From: Paenibacillus vini
GTDB taxonomy: Bacteria > Bacillota > Bacilli > Paenibacillales > Paenibacillaceae
DNA length: 64,000 nucleotides
Assembly: GCF_018403325.1 (NCBI RefSeq)
Contig: NZ_BOSL01000019.1
Location: 1 to 64,000, forward strand
Direction: 5' to 3'
Part shown: piece by piece, positions 51,157 through 60,660 of the stretch
How positions within the stretch are numbered: position 1 is the first letter of the stretch
How the letters are laid out: every line of letters begins with the position of its first letter
Program-made: the position numbers and the translations under genes
Notes under the pieces: generated by a model
What the model was told of the DNA's origin: nothing
Databases searched by the model: none
The model's input: the letters and a program-made list of their open reading frames with translations, nothing else

Positions 51157-53472
51157 CTATTTCTCAGGAACACCCGTTGCCCTCATTGCGATCTGCTCCC
51201 GGTAAGCGGAAGGGGACAGTCCATACTTCTTCTTAAACAACGTGGAGAAATACGAAATGTTATATATGCCCACGGATTCACTGATTTTTGCTGCGGTTTC
51301 TTGAGAGGATGCCAATTGCACTTTCGCTTTCTCCAAGCGGACATGGTTCAGATACTCGCTAAATGATTGCTGGGTAGCGTTCTTGAACAGCTTGCCGAGA
51401 TAACTGGGTGAAAGATCGGCAATACTGGAGACCATCTCCAGCGAAAGGCTGGGCTCGGCATAATGCTCTTGAATGTAGTTTTGCACTTTTTCAATGACTA
51501 TATTATGCTTCTGCGCATTCATCCAATGATTCTTCTCTTCAATCAGGGCGCAAATATTGGCACAGTAGCGGTTGAAGACCTCTATGATTTCCGCCATGTT
51601 CTCAGCTGTCTCAATATCGGTAATCGTGTCCAGGTATTCATTGAAGTTGGATTCAGGCACATGCTGCAAATATTCAAAGTGTTTGCGCAGGGAGAGCATC
51701 AGTTGAATGCTGTACGTGACTACCTGGTTAACGGAGCCCGATGAGATTTGCTCGATAAACTGTTCGGCAGCTTCTTGTATGACAGGCGTTTTGCCGGATT
51801 GGACAGCCTCGATCAGCTTTTTCTCACAGCCGGTCGGGTAGCTTACGGTAGTCATAATATGCGACCGGGTAGTTTGCGCATCCAGGATTGATTCCTTTCC
51901 ATAGATCAACCGATACTTGACGTATTGCTGAGCCGAGGTATAGGAGAACGGAATGTTTTTTCTGCCGTAGCTCATGTCACCAACCCCGATAGAGACCGTC
52001 ACTTTAAAATAACGTTTCAGAAAGCTCTGTATATTGTACAGGGCAGGCTTAAATTCCTCAGGAAGTTCATTCTTCGCATACTGGATGATAGCAACCGCCT
52101 CATTCCCTCCCGTAATCAGATAATCGCACGCTCCAAAAGGGTCCAGCATTTCCTTCGCAATATTGCCGAGGGCAAACCCCAGGAGGGGTTGCTGCTCGGT
52201 TTCCGTCCGTTCCCGGGCAGGCTCCATTTCGTCGATTTTGAATACCATGACACAGAAATAGGGTCCTGAAATCTTTCCTTCAATATCTCGAATCAGCTCT
52301 CCCGGCACAGAGTTGTCAAGTTGATGACCGCGGAGCAACGAATGCATGTAATGCTCCCGGATCGTCCGGGACGACCGGTTGATTACGAACTGCATGGATT
52401 TCTCTCTCTCCTCCAGCGAAGTAAACACTTCGGCCATTATCTGATATTCGTCAATGAACGGCGAAGCGGGAGCGGGGGAATCCGGCATGATCTTCTCAAA
52501 CAGTGTCGAAAGCGGCTTATATATATTTTTCGTCAGGAAAATGGAAGCCAGCAAACCGGCCAGCACGATGCCTACCGTAATTAGCAATGTGACATTGCGT
52601 AACCTGTCAATATTGGAGATTAGTCCAGAGTAAGGGGTAGCGCTTACAAAATACCAGTTCATTTCTTCTGATTTCACATAAGTGATCAGGTGTTTCTTAT
52701 TATGGATATCGATCGTGAAGCTGTTCTCCGTCTCATGCTGATTTAGAATCCGCTGTACGTATTGTTCGCCGGACAAGTCCTCCAGAAACAGATTGGAGTC
52801 TGTATGGGATAGGACGCTTCCTTCATTATTCATGACGAACACGTTGTTGGCAGAATCCGCCTTACTGATCTTGCGGATTGTCGTCAGGATCGACTGCTCT
52901 TCTACGTTGATGTAGATGAGCGGGTTGTCGGAAGTCCGAAATGAAAAATCCGGGTATAGCAGAAAGGTCAGGAACTGTAGAGGCGTCTGATTGCGGTCAG
53001 GGGCAATCAAACCCCGCGGATAGAACTCCATATACTGCTCCGCACTGATGGCGTAAAGTGAGGAGTCGAACGGAAGCCCGGCTGTATCAACCGTTGTCAT
53101 CGTCGACGGCCGATAGATTCCGATGCTGTAAATGTAAGGATAGCCGCTTTTAATCTGGGATAGCTGTTGAAAGACATGATAATTGCTCGTCTTGTCTTCT
53201 TTCGTATCATTCAGGAACGAGGTGATCTCCGGTTGGGTGAGCAACGCGTTGCCAATCGCCATGACTTGATTATAGACCACGTCGGAGGCATAAGTGACTT
53301 GGGATAACATTGCCCTGGAATTGCGGTCGATTTCCTTCACGGCGCTCTTGGAGAAGAGATAGAAGAGAACGCTCGACAGCAGGCTGACCGTGAAGAGAAT
53401 GAGCAGAAAGTATGAAATTGTAAGCTTCTGGAACGCCCTATATCGAACAAGCCGATTCATGGTGGTCCGCAT
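51157..53472 (-). CDS. Membrane-bound AraC-type regulator with Cache-like sensor
   Basis: A 771-residue protein. One transmembrane segment at about 15-38 and a second at about 293-316 enclose an extracellular Cache-like domain. A cytoplasmic middle region (about 330-640) precedes two AraC-type HTH motifs at the C-terminus (LSLEMVSSIADLSPSYLGKLFKNATQQSFSEYLNHVRLEKAK, then KISESVGIYNISYFSTLFKKKYGLSP, about 660-765). Such regulators commonly sit beside LplB/YtcP/lipoprotein importers in Paenibacillus and sense an external sugar. ATG 53472 follows GGGGGA. It is divergent from the EEP-importer-GH38 genes and a likely activator of them. Confidence 0.88.
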   Translation of the reverse strand: MRTTMNRLVRYRAFQKLTISYFLLILFTVSLLSSVLFYLFSKSAVKEIDRNSRAMLSQVTYASDVVYNQVMAIGNALLTQPEITSFLNDTKEDKTSNYHVFQQLSQIKSGYPYIYSIGIYRPSTMTTVDTAGLPFDSSLYAISAEQYMEFYPRGLIAPDRNQTPLQFLTFLLYPDFSFRTSDNPLIYINVEEQSILTTIRKISKADSANNVFVMNNEGSVLSHTDSNLFLEDLSGEQYVQRILNQHETENSFTIDIHNKKHLITYVKSEEMNWYFVSATPYSGLISNIDRLRNVTLLITVGIVLAGLLASIFLTKNIYKPLSTLFEKIMPDSPAPASPFIDEYQIMAEVFTSLEEREKSMQFVINRSSRTIREHYMHSLLRGHQLDNSVPGELIRDIEGKISGPYFCVMVFKIDEMEPARERTETEQQPLLGFALGNIAKEMLDPFGACDYLITGGNEAVAIIQYAKNELPEEFKPALYNIQSFLKRYFKVTVSIGVGDMSYGRKNIPFSYTSAQQYVKYRLIYGKESILDAQTTRSHIMTTVSYPTGCEKKLIEAVQSGKTPVIQEAAEQFIEQISSGSVNQVVTYSIQLMLSLRKHFEYLQHVPESNFNEYLDTITDIETAENMAEIIEVFNRYCANICALIEEKNHWMNAQKHNIVIEKVQNYIQEHYAEPSLSLEMVSSIADLSPSYLGKLFKNATQQSFSEYLNHVRLEKAKVQLASSQETAAKISESVGIYNISYFSTLFKKKYGLSPSAYREQIAMRATGVPEK

Positions 53473-53714
53473 GAAGAATCCCCCCATTGCAGCAATATAA
53501 CTTCTTCACTATAGGACATATCCGGCTAAAAAGGTACTCCATTTCGCAAAAATGAAAGTCAGTTCGGATATTTGGAAGCCGTGCGCCACATTGTGGAAGA
53601 GTTCTCCGGATTTCAAAATAGACAACAGCAAGTCACGCTGGCTACGCTAAAAGTAAGCATCACCTGCCGAAGTGAAGCGGCGGAGAGATGTTGTGTAGAA
53701 GGAGCGTGGAGTAG

Positions 53715-54539
53715 ATGGATACAGAAAAATCAGAAGCAGCTTCACAGCAATTAAAAATAATGACCTTCAATATCAGGAACCGGTCAGGAACGGGTAATAT
53801 TGCCTGGGTGAACCGACGGTCCCTCGTGATTCGAGCCATTGAATCGTTCGGCCCCGATCTTCTGGGAATGCAGGAAGGGTATAGAGAACAGATTCAAGAT
53901 ATCCTGGAGGGGCTTCCAGTTCCTTATGGATCGGTCGGTATCTCCCGCTATGGCAATACAGAAGACGAGTACAACAATATCCTGTATCGCTCAGATAAGT
54001 TACGGATAGTGGATTGGGGGCAATTTTGGCTTAGTGACGCCCCGGATTCGCCGGGCAGCTTCAGCAAGCACGAGACAAAATATCCAAGAATTTGTACTTG
54101 GGCGAAATTCCGAATGCTTAATGAAGGGGAGGCCGCATTCTATTATTTCAATACGCATTTGGGATTGACAGAGGAGGCCCGGTCTCAAGGTATTGATATC
54201 GTGTTGGATCGGATTCAAAGATATGTAGATGATCCAAAGATTCCTCTGTTTCTTGGAGGGGACTTCAATATGGAAGAGACCAGCAGCCTTTTTAAACGAA
54301 TCGAGAAAGCGAATCTTCAAGATACTTGGGCAGCCTTGGGACACAGCTATATCCATGACGGCACTTATAACAATTTTGAAAGCACACGGAATCTGGAACA
54401 TATCGATTGGATCTTCCAGCGGAATTGTACGGCCTTGCATGCGATTGAAATCAACGATTATCACGAGAACGGACGTTATCCCTCCGATCACTTCCCGGTC
54501 CAGTTAACCGTGGAAATCCCGGACTTAGCCGGTTATTGA
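53715..54539 (+). CDS. Intracellular EEP-superfamily hydrolase
   Basis: A 274-residue protein without signal peptide. All EEP motifs are present: MTFNIRNRSG (Asn), LLGMQEGY (metal-binding Glu), FNTHLGL (His), LGGDFNME (Asp, Asn), EHIDWIF (Asp) and SDHFPV (Asp-His pair). The superfamily cleaves phosphodiesters or phosphomonoesters in nucleic acids, phospholipids or inositol/sugar phosphates. Its place at the head of a glycan-import locus argues against a general nuclease. AAGGAG at about 53700 precedes the ATG. It is divergent from the regulator gene. Confidence 0.88.
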   Translation: MDTEKSEAASQQLKIMTFNIRNRSGTGNIAWVNRRSLVIRAIESFGPDLLGMQEGYREQIQDILEGLPVPYGSVGISRYGNTEDEYNNILYRSDKLRIVDWGQFWLSDAPDSPGSFSKHETKYPRICTWAKFRMLNEGEAAFYYFNTHLGLTEEARSQGIDIVLDRIQRYVDDPKIPLFLGGDFNMEETSSLFKRIEKANLQDTWAALGHSYIHDGTYNNFESTRNLEHIDWIFQRNCTALHAIEINDYHENGRYPSDHFPVQLTVEIPDLAGY

Positions 54540-54687
54540 AACTGGAATTGCAATTTTGAAAGCCCTTTAGCCGGATTGTAGAAGCCAAAACCGGTATTTA
54601 AAATAGGCATCGTTCAGGTAGTGGGATAGAGTTTAAATCAGGCGACGCCTTAGACAAGAAATGTTAAATGCATGGGAGGATAAGAAA

Positions 54688-55623
54688 TTGGAAAAGAAAC
54701 AGCGACGGGGACTCGGGGTGTTCTCCGATATCCGAAGAAACGGGACGTCTTATCTGCTGGTTCTGCCCGCGATGGTTTACACCTTTATCTTCGGGTATAT
54801 GACGTATCCGTATATGATCATTGCTTTTCAACGGTTCAACTATACAAAAGGGATATTTCACAGCGAATGGGTGGGGTTGAAGAATTTTGAGTTTTTCTTT
54901 CGCTCGAATAAAGCCTTTACGGTCACCTTCAATACGATATTCCTGAATTTACTCTTTATTGCTTTCGGTACGCTGATGGCGCTTGTCATTTCACTCGTGC
55001 TGAACGAGTTGCGCAAGAAGCTGTTCGTCAAGATCAGTCAGTCGGTCATGTTGTTTCCGAACTTTATTTCCTGGATCGTCATCAGCTATGTGCTGTATGC
55101 CTTTTTCTCCATGGATATGGGGATCGTGAACAAAATGCTAAATCAGTTCGGAATCTCCTCGATCAATTGGTATACCGAAGCGAAGGTATGGCCGGCTATT
55201 CTCACCACGATGCATGTATGGAAGGGAGCGGGGATGAGCGCCGTTATTTATCTGGCTACGATTACCGGGATCGACGAGACTTTGTATGAAGCGGCCGAGA
55301 TTGACGGGGCAAACCGGTGGCAGATGTGCCTGCGCATTACGATTCCACTGATGATGCCGACGGTGATCATCCTGACGCTGCTCTCTATCGGTAAGATCAT
55401 GTATGGGGATTTCGGCATGATCTATGCCCTGATTGGCGACAACGGGACCCTGTATTCAACAACGGATATCATCGATACGTATGTATTCCGTTCCTTAAGG
55501 CAGATCGGCGACCCTTCCGAGGCGATGGCCGTCGGGATGTTCCAGTCCGTCGTCGGGTTCATTCTCGTCTTCGGAACAAATGCCATTACCCGCAAATATT
55601 TCAAGGACGGGGCTTTGTATTAG
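54688..55623 (+). CDS. LplB-type sugar ABC permease
   Basis: A 311-residue permease with six hydrophobic segments and the EAA loop LYEAAEIDGANRWQMCLRITIPLMMPTV. LplB-type permeases serve complex oligosaccharide importers of Bacillales. TTG 54688 is chosen because GGGAGGA ends 7 bp before it; an ATG at 54661 is the alternative. The locus has no ATPase gene, so a shared one such as that at 2367 is needed. Confidence 0.92.
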   Translation: MEKKQRRGLGVFSDIRRNGTSYLLVLPAMVYTFIFGYMTYPYMIIAFQRFNYTKGIFHSEWVGLKNFEFFFRSNKAFTVTFNTIFLNLLFIAFGTLMALVISLVLNELRKKLFVKISQSVMLFPNFISWIVISYVLYAFFSMDMGIVNKMLNQFGISSINWYTEAKVWPAILTTMHVWKGAGMSAVIYLATITGIDETLYEAAEIDGANRWQMCLRITIPLMMPTVIILTLLSIGKIMYGDFGMIYALIGDNGTLYSTTDIIDTYVFRSLRQIGDPSEAMAVGMFQSVVGFILVFGTNAITRKYFKDGALY

Positions 55624-55674
55624 AATACGGTTCCGGCAACAGCCAGCCAAAGGAAGGTTTTAGGAGGAATAGAA

Positions 55675-56547
55675 ATGAAGAGGTTTTCCCTTAGCAAGAC
55701 GATCATGTACACCCTGGTTACAATATATTCGGCACTTTGTCTGATTCCGATGCTACTGGTGTTGATGATCTCAATCACGGATGAGGATGCCATTTTAAAG
55801 AACGGATATAGTCTTTTCCCGGAGAAGTTTTCCCTGCATGCCTATAAGTTAATCTTCACGGGCGGCTCTCAGGTGATGCAGAGTTATGGGATTTCGATCT
55901 TAGTTACGCTCGTCGGCACGATTCTAGCGATTCTGGTGACTTCGATGGCGGGCTATACGTTGGCGAATAAAAATGTGAAAAACCGCAATCTGCTCGCGCT
56001 CTATTTCTTTATTACCATGATTTTCACCGCCGGGGTTGTACCTTGGTATTTGATGAACCGGTCGCTCGGATTGACCAATAACATATTCGCACTCATTATT
56101 CCGTCATTACTGTTCAGTCCGTTCAACCTCTTTCTGGTGAGGAACTTCATGGACGGGGTGCCCGACTCGCTGCGTGAATCGGCGACCATTGACGGAGCCA
56201 ACGATATTACGATTGCCTTCCGAATCTATCTGCCGCTTTGTAAGCCCGTCCTGGCGACAATTGCGCTCTTCTACGGATTGGATTACTGGAATAACTGGTG
56301 GAATGCGATCATGCTGATCGATACCAAGGAACTATACCCGTTGCAATTTATGCTCCTGCAGTTGAAATCGGAAATCAGCATGTTGAACGAGATGACGATG
56401 CTCGCCGGAGCCAGCGATATGACGCTGCCGACTGAATCCGTCAAAATGGCGACGGCAATCGTGACGATCGGGCCGATTATCTTCCTGTATCCCTACTTGC
56501 AGAAGTACTTTGTTAAAGGACTCGTTATCGGATCGGTCAAAGGTTGA
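55675..56547 (+). CDS. YtcP-type sugar ABC permease
   Basis: A 290-residue permease, six segments, EAA loop LRESATIDGANDITIAFRIYLPLCKPVL, the regular partner of LplB-type permeases. AGGAGG precedes its ATG. Confidence 0.92.
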   Translation: MKRFSLSKTIMYTLVTIYSALCLIPMLLVLMISITDEDAILKNGYSLFPEKFSLHAYKLIFTGGSQVMQSYGISILVTLVGTILAILVTSMAGYTLANKNVKNRNLLALYFFITMIFTAGVVPWYLMNRSLGLTNNIFALIIPSLLFSPFNLFLVRNFMDGVPDSLRESATIDGANDITIAFRIYLPLCKPVLATIALFYGLDYWNNWWNAIMLIDTKELYPLQFMLLQLKSEISMLNEMTMLAGASDMTLPTESVKMATAIVTIGPIIFLYPYLQKYFVKGLVIGSVKG

Positions 56548-56566
56548 TATAATCCCTTCGGGGTTT
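56545..56566 (+). promoter_or_regulatory. Internal extended -10 and hairpin before the binding-protein gene
   Basis: TGATATAAT (56545-56553) is a full extended -10, and CCC-TTCG-GGG (56554-56563) with partial flanking pairs forms a tetraloop hairpin right after it. It could give extra transcript, or a stabilised 5' end, for the binding protein, which is needed in excess over permeases. Confidence 0.35.
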
Positions 56567-56605
56567 ATATAAATAAAGCTCTATATGAGGAGGTCGCTAT
56601 TTTTT

Positions 56606-58171
56606 ATGAAAAAGCATTATGCATTACTATTAGCTACGGTTCTCGTCCTTTCTACATTAATTGGATGTAGCGGTGGCAAGGAATCAGCCAATGTCGGCAA
56701 TAAAGGGGGCAACACGCCTGACGCAAAATCGGAGAATACCGATAAGCCTGTCGAAACGGTCAAAATCAAATACGTCGTTCCTGGTACCGAACAAAAAGAC
56801 TACAAAGAAGTGTTCCAGAAAGTGAACGAGAAGCTGGCTGCAGACGGGGTGGGTGTTGAAGTAGAGAAAATCTATATTCCGAGCGATGCGTGGGATCAGA
56901 AACTGAACCTGATGTTATCTACCGGCGAAGACTTCGACCTGTTCCACATCATGCAGGACCGCACGCCATTCTCCAGTTACTATAATCGCGGCGCATTGGC
57001 TGATATCACCGAGGCGATTGACAAGTACGGAGCGAATTTGAAGAAGTACATTCCGGATGATATTTTCGACGGGGCCAAAATTGACGGCAAGTACTATGCA
57101 GTACCATCTTACTGGGTAGAAATGGCGAGCGAAGGCGAGTTTAACATCCGCCGCGACGTTCTCCGCCAGAATAATCTGGAGGAGCCGAAGACCCCAGCAG
57201 AGCTGATCAGCGCCTGGGAAGTCGTCATGAAGAACTGGAAGGGCAGCAACAAGCCGTATTACAGCACCCGTGCCGACTTTGATCCGGTTTCGCTGCATAC
57301 TTCCATTCTGCATCGGACCTATGATACGTTCCCGTTCACCGTAAAGGATAAGTTCTTCTACGTGAATCAGAATGGCGAAGTCAAGTCCTGGATCGAGACC
57401 GAAGAGTTCAAGAAAGATGCGGCTTTCATGCGCGAAATGTATACCAAAGGTATTACTAATCCGGATATCCTGGTCATGAAGCAGGAGCAGGTAAAGGCAC
57501 AGCTGGATAGCGGTGAATGGTTCGTAAACTTTGGAACCGGCGGCAACCTGGGCTCACTGCAGAAGAACAATCCGGAAGCTAAAGTCGATGACATCGGTGT
57601 CGTATGGTTCAATCCCGAGAAGGAATACTTGCGTCCCCTTACCTTTAAGAACGGCAATGCGGTTCCGGTTAACAGCAAGCACCCAGAGGCAGCTGTGAAA
57701 TTCATGGACTGGATGCTGGCCAGCCAAGAGAACTATGACCTGGTTCAATACGGCATTGAGGGCAAGCATTATACCAAGGACGGGGACAAGGGCTTTAAAG
57801 CGATCAACGATCCGAATAACAATAACAAGCCGGGATATAAAGGCTCTGACTCGCAAAACGGTAATGTAAATCTCATGCGGTTTGACCTGGAAAACAGCAT
57901 CCCGGATAACAACAAGGTCTTGTTCGAGCCTAACTTGAATGCGGTGAACAGTGTTGCAGCGAACTTTGTATTCGACCCTACCGATGTAAGAGCCGAATAC
58001 ACCAATATCATGTCGGAAGCAGCGGCAAGTATTACCCCGATCTACATGGGCGTTCAGGATTATGACAAGGTCTTCCCTACAGCGCTTGAAAAGATGAAGA
58101 AGGCGGGTCTGGATAAGGTCGTTGCAGAATATCAACGACAGTTCCAGGAATATCAGGCTTCCCAAAAATAA
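56606..58171 (+). CDS. Sugar-binding lipoprotein (LipO/YtcQ type)
   Basis: A 521-residue extracellular solute-binding protein of the large class paired with LplB/YtcP permeases. The signal ends in lipobox LIGC at about residues 18-21, followed by a Gly/Asn/Ser-rich linker. The mature part starts VKIKYVVPGTEQKDYKEVFQKVNEKL. The C-terminal region (YGIEGKHYTKDG, then PIYMGVQDYDKVFPTALEKMKKAG) is typical of the class. ATG 56606 follows GAGGAGGT by 11 bp. The ligand is unknown; the neighbours suggest a mannose-containing glycan. Confidence 0.9.
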   Translation: MKKHYALLLATVLVLSTLIGCSGGKESANVGNKGGNTPDAKSENTDKPVETVKIKYVVPGTEQKDYKEVFQKVNEKLAADGVGVEVEKIYIPSDAWDQKLNLMLSTGEDFDLFHIMQDRTPFSSYYNRGALADITEAIDKYGANLKKYIPDDIFDGAKIDGKYYAVPSYWVEMASEGEFNIRRDVLRQNNLEEPKTPAELISAWEVVMKNWKGSNKPYYSTRADFDPVSLHTSILHRTYDTFPFTVKDKFFYVNQNGEVKSWIETEEFKKDAAFMREMYTKGITNPDILVMKQEQVKAQLDSGEWFVNFGTGGNLGSLQKNNPEAKVDDIGVVWFNPEKEYLRPLTFKNGNAVPVNSKHPEAAVKFMDWMLASQENYDLVQYGIEGKHYTKDGDKGFKAINDPNNNNKPGYKGSDSQNGNVNLMRFDLENSIPDNNKVLFEPNLNAVNSVAANFVFDPTDVRAEYTNIMSEAAASITPIYMGVQDYDKVFPTALEKMKKAGLDKVVAEYQRQFQEYQASQK

Positions 58172-58203
58172 AAGATTTCAAAAAATGAATAGGAGTGGAG
58201 AAA

Positions 58204-59154
58204 TTGAACCTATTGCAGCAACGAATTGAATTTGAAGCGAAGAAGAAGGTTTATGAGAGCGCGACTTTAACATTTCATGGCGTAGATGGCTTCGATGTCT
58301 ATAACATCTCGATTCCGTTCGAGCGGGACGGGAAACGGTATTTGTTCGGCCGGGTAGAACGCCGCGAAGAATGGGCACGCTCCTGGGTCCGCCTGTTCGA
58401 AGAGACGGGACAGGATGAGTGGACACTGGTAGAGAACGGCATGATCTATACTCTGGAAGATCCGTATATCAGTGAGATCGGCAATGAGCTTGTGATGGGC
58501 GGCACGCATGTCCACTATCAAGGTGGAAGAGTAAGCACGTATTTTGGCTATTTCTTCCGCGGAACCGATCTTCACAATCTCTACTACTTCACAAGCGGTC
58601 CCAACAAGATGAAGGATATCCGTCTCGTTCAGCTCGCGGACGGCAAGATTGGTGTCTTCTCGCGTCCTCGCGGGGCGGAGACGAAAGGGAAGTACGGCAG
58701 TGAATCGATGATCGGCTTCACGGTCATCAACCGTCTGGAGGAGCTTACTGCAGATGTGATTGAGAACGCTCCATACATCCACGGCATTTTTGGCGAAGGC
58801 GAATGGGGCGGCGTCAACCAGGCTTATCTGCTCGACAGCGGTAAAATCGGCGTCATCGGACATATCTGCTACCGGGATAAGGATGAGAACGGGGGCGAGG
58901 TGAAGGTATACCTGAACATGTCCTTCATCTTTGATCCTGCGACGCGCAAGTCGACAGATCTTCATCTGATCGGCAGCCGGCCTTGTTACCCGCCGGGACC
59001 TGCCAAGACGCCTCATTTAGTGGATTGCGCCTTTACTTCAGGCATCGTAATGCGCCCGGACGGCAAGGCCGATCTGTACAGCGGCATTGGCGATACCCAG
59101 GCAGGGCGCATTGCGATTGACTATCCGTTCGAAGGACATGGACGTCTTGTCTAG
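58204..59154 (+). CDS. DUF1861 (MTP-1-like) beta-propeller-type protein
   Basis: A 316-residue cytosolic protein of the DUF1861 family, with repeated beta-hairpin motifs as in five-bladed propellers (YNISIPFERDGKRYLFGRVERRE, EDPYISEIGNELVMGGTHV, KMKDIRLVQLADGKIGVFSRPRG, GKIGVIGHICYRDKDENG). The layout resembles GH130/GH43-type enzymes, but I cannot identify catalytic residues with certainty. Being next to an alpha-mannosidase gene, it is a candidate glycoside phosphorylase or hydrolase for mannosides. TTG 58204 follows AGGAGTGG; the in-frame GTG 58195 is within that site. Confidence 0.75.
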   Translation: MNLLQQRIEFEAKKKVYESATLTFHGVDGFDVYNISIPFERDGKRYLFGRVERREEWARSWVRLFEETGQDEWTLVENGMIYTLEDPYISEIGNELVMGGTHVHYQGGRVSTYFGYFFRGTDLHNLYYFTSGPNKMKDIRLVQLADGKIGVFSRPRGAETKGKYGSESMIGFTVINRLEELTADVIENAPYIHGIFGEGEWGGVNQAYLLDSGKIGVIGHICYRDKDENGGEVKVYLNMSFIFDPATRKSTDLHLIGSRPCYPPGPAKTPHLVDCAFTSGIVMRPDGKADLYSGIGDTQAGRIAIDYPFEGHGRLV

Positions 59155-59163
59155 AGGAGGACG

Positions 59164-59865
59164 ATGGAAGTGACTGCGAATCCCGCAATATGGCACATTG
59201 ACAACCTGGAGATAGCCATTCGAATCGGCATCTCTCTGTTCGTTGGCGGTGTAGTCGGTCTGGAGCGGGAGCGTGGCCAGCATCATGCGGGATTCCGCAC
59301 GCACATTCTGGTCTGTCTCGGCTCGACCCTGATTACATTAATTTCAACTTACGGTTTCGGTCAGTTCGCCAATGAACCGAATGTGCGTATGGACCCTGCG
59401 CGCTTAACGGCCCAAATTATCAGCGGTATCGGATTCCTTGGGGCAGGTACGATTCTTCGAAACGGCAATAAAATATCAGGGCTCACGACGGCGGCTTCCT
59501 TGTGGGTTGTCGCCGCCATGGGGATCAGTATCGGAGCCGGCTTCTATTTCGGAGCCATACTCACCTTTGTATGCGTACTCATTAGCTTATTCGTATTGCA
59601 GCGAGTGGAGCAATGGCTCCTCCCGTCCAGTAAGACGACATCCTACACCGTCACGGTTGACCGTGACGGTGACCCCGGGATGTTTCTGAACTATTTTCGG
59701 GATGAAGGAATCCGGGTGAAGTCGTTCAAGATGGATATGCTTGATGAAGGCGCAGTGCGTATTCATTTTGTATTATCCAACAAGGCCCCTGATTTGAGGA
59801 AGCAATTGTCGGCGCTTGCCGCCAAGAGCGATTCCCAAATTACACATATGGAGATCAAAATGTAG
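59164..59865 (+). CDS. MgtC/SapB-family membrane protein
   Basis: A 233-residue protein with about four to five transmembrane segments and the MgtC core (GVVGLERERGQHHAGFRTHILVCLGSTLITL, then IISGIGFLGAGTILRNG and GLTTAASLWVVAAMGI). A C-terminal ACT-like cytoplasmic domain (about 155-233) follows. MgtC proteins affect Mg2+, ATP and phosphate balance. It is placed 9 bp after the DUF1861 gene inside the glycan operon, which is unusual. Confidence 0.9.
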   Translation: MEVTANPAIWHIDNLEIAIRIGISLFVGGVVGLERERGQHHAGFRTHILVCLGSTLITLISTYGFGQFANEPNVRMDPARLTAQIISGIGFLGAGTILRNGNKISGLTTAASLWVVAAMGISIGAGFYFGAILTFVCVLISLFVLQRVEQWLLPSSKTTSYTVTVDRDGDPGMFLNYFRDEGIRVKSFKMDMLDEGAVRIHFVLSNKAPDLRKQLSALAAKSDSQITHMEIKM

Positions 59866-59877
59866 GGAGCGAATGTA

Positions 59878-60624
59878 GTGTCAAAATACAAGCTGCTCGC
59901 GCTGGATATGGATGGAACGCTGCTTAACCGGGAGCTTGAAATATCCAAGAATACCTGCGAGTGGATACATCGGGCTATAGACAGCGGTATTGTTGTCATG
60001 TTCGCCACAGGCCGGGAAGTTCAAAGCATTGAGCGTTATGTGAAACAGCTCGGATTGGAGTCGCCGCTCGTCTCGGTGAACGGGAGCGAGGTCTGGACCT
60101 CGCCGGGTTCGCTGCTGGTGCGGCACATCCTGACCGAGGAGTGGATGAAAGAACTGCATGGCATCGCCAAGGACCAAGGCTGCCGCTATTGGGCCTATAC
60201 GGTGGATCATGTGTTCACCTCGGAGAACTGGCCGGAGGAACTGGAACGCCCGGATGGCGATCCTTGGCTCAAGTTCGGAATTCATTGCGATGAGCCGGTA
60301 CTGCTGCAAGCGCTCCGCGCGCGCGTGGAGGCGCTGGGCCATTTTGAAGTCACCAATTCAAGCCCCCGCAATCTGGAGATCAATCCTCGCGGCATCAACA
60401 AGGCCAGCGGGCTCCGGGAGGTCTGCAGACTCCTGGATATCCGGATGGAGGAGGTCGCCGCTTGCGGAGACAGCTTGAACGATCTGGAGATGATTACTGC
60501 CGCAGGGCTCGGGATCGCTATGGGCAATGCACAGGAAGCGGTGAAGTTGGCTGCGGATACCGTGACCGGTACGAACAATGAGGATGGAGTTGCTCAAGCA
60601 ATTCGCATGATTTTAGGAGAGTAG
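59878..60624 (+). CDS. Cof-type HAD-IIB sugar phosphatase
   Basis: A 248-residue HAD hydrolase: motif I LDMDGTLLN (Asp10, Asp12), motif II ATGR, and motif III/IV CGDSLNDLEMITAAGLGIAMGNA. Cof-type caps act on sugar phosphates and FMN. GTG 59878 start. It lies 12 bp after the MgtC gene and 36 bp before the mannosidase gene, so it probably dephosphorylates an intermediate of this locus. Confidence 0.88.
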   Translation: MSKYKLLALDMDGTLLNRELEISKNTCEWIHRAIDSGIVVMFATGREVQSIERYVKQLGLESPLVSVNGSEVWTSPGSLLVRHILTEEWMKELHGIAKDQGCRYWAYTVDHVFTSENWPEELERPDGDPWLKFGIHCDEPVLLQALRARVEALGHFEVTNSSPRNLEINPRGINKASGLREVCRLLDIRMEEVAACGDSLNDLEMITAAGLGIAMGNAQEAVKLAADTVTGTNNEDGVAQAIRMILGE

Positions 60625-60660
60625 CTTCCGACGGATGAGCGAAGGAAGAGGTGTGCAAAC

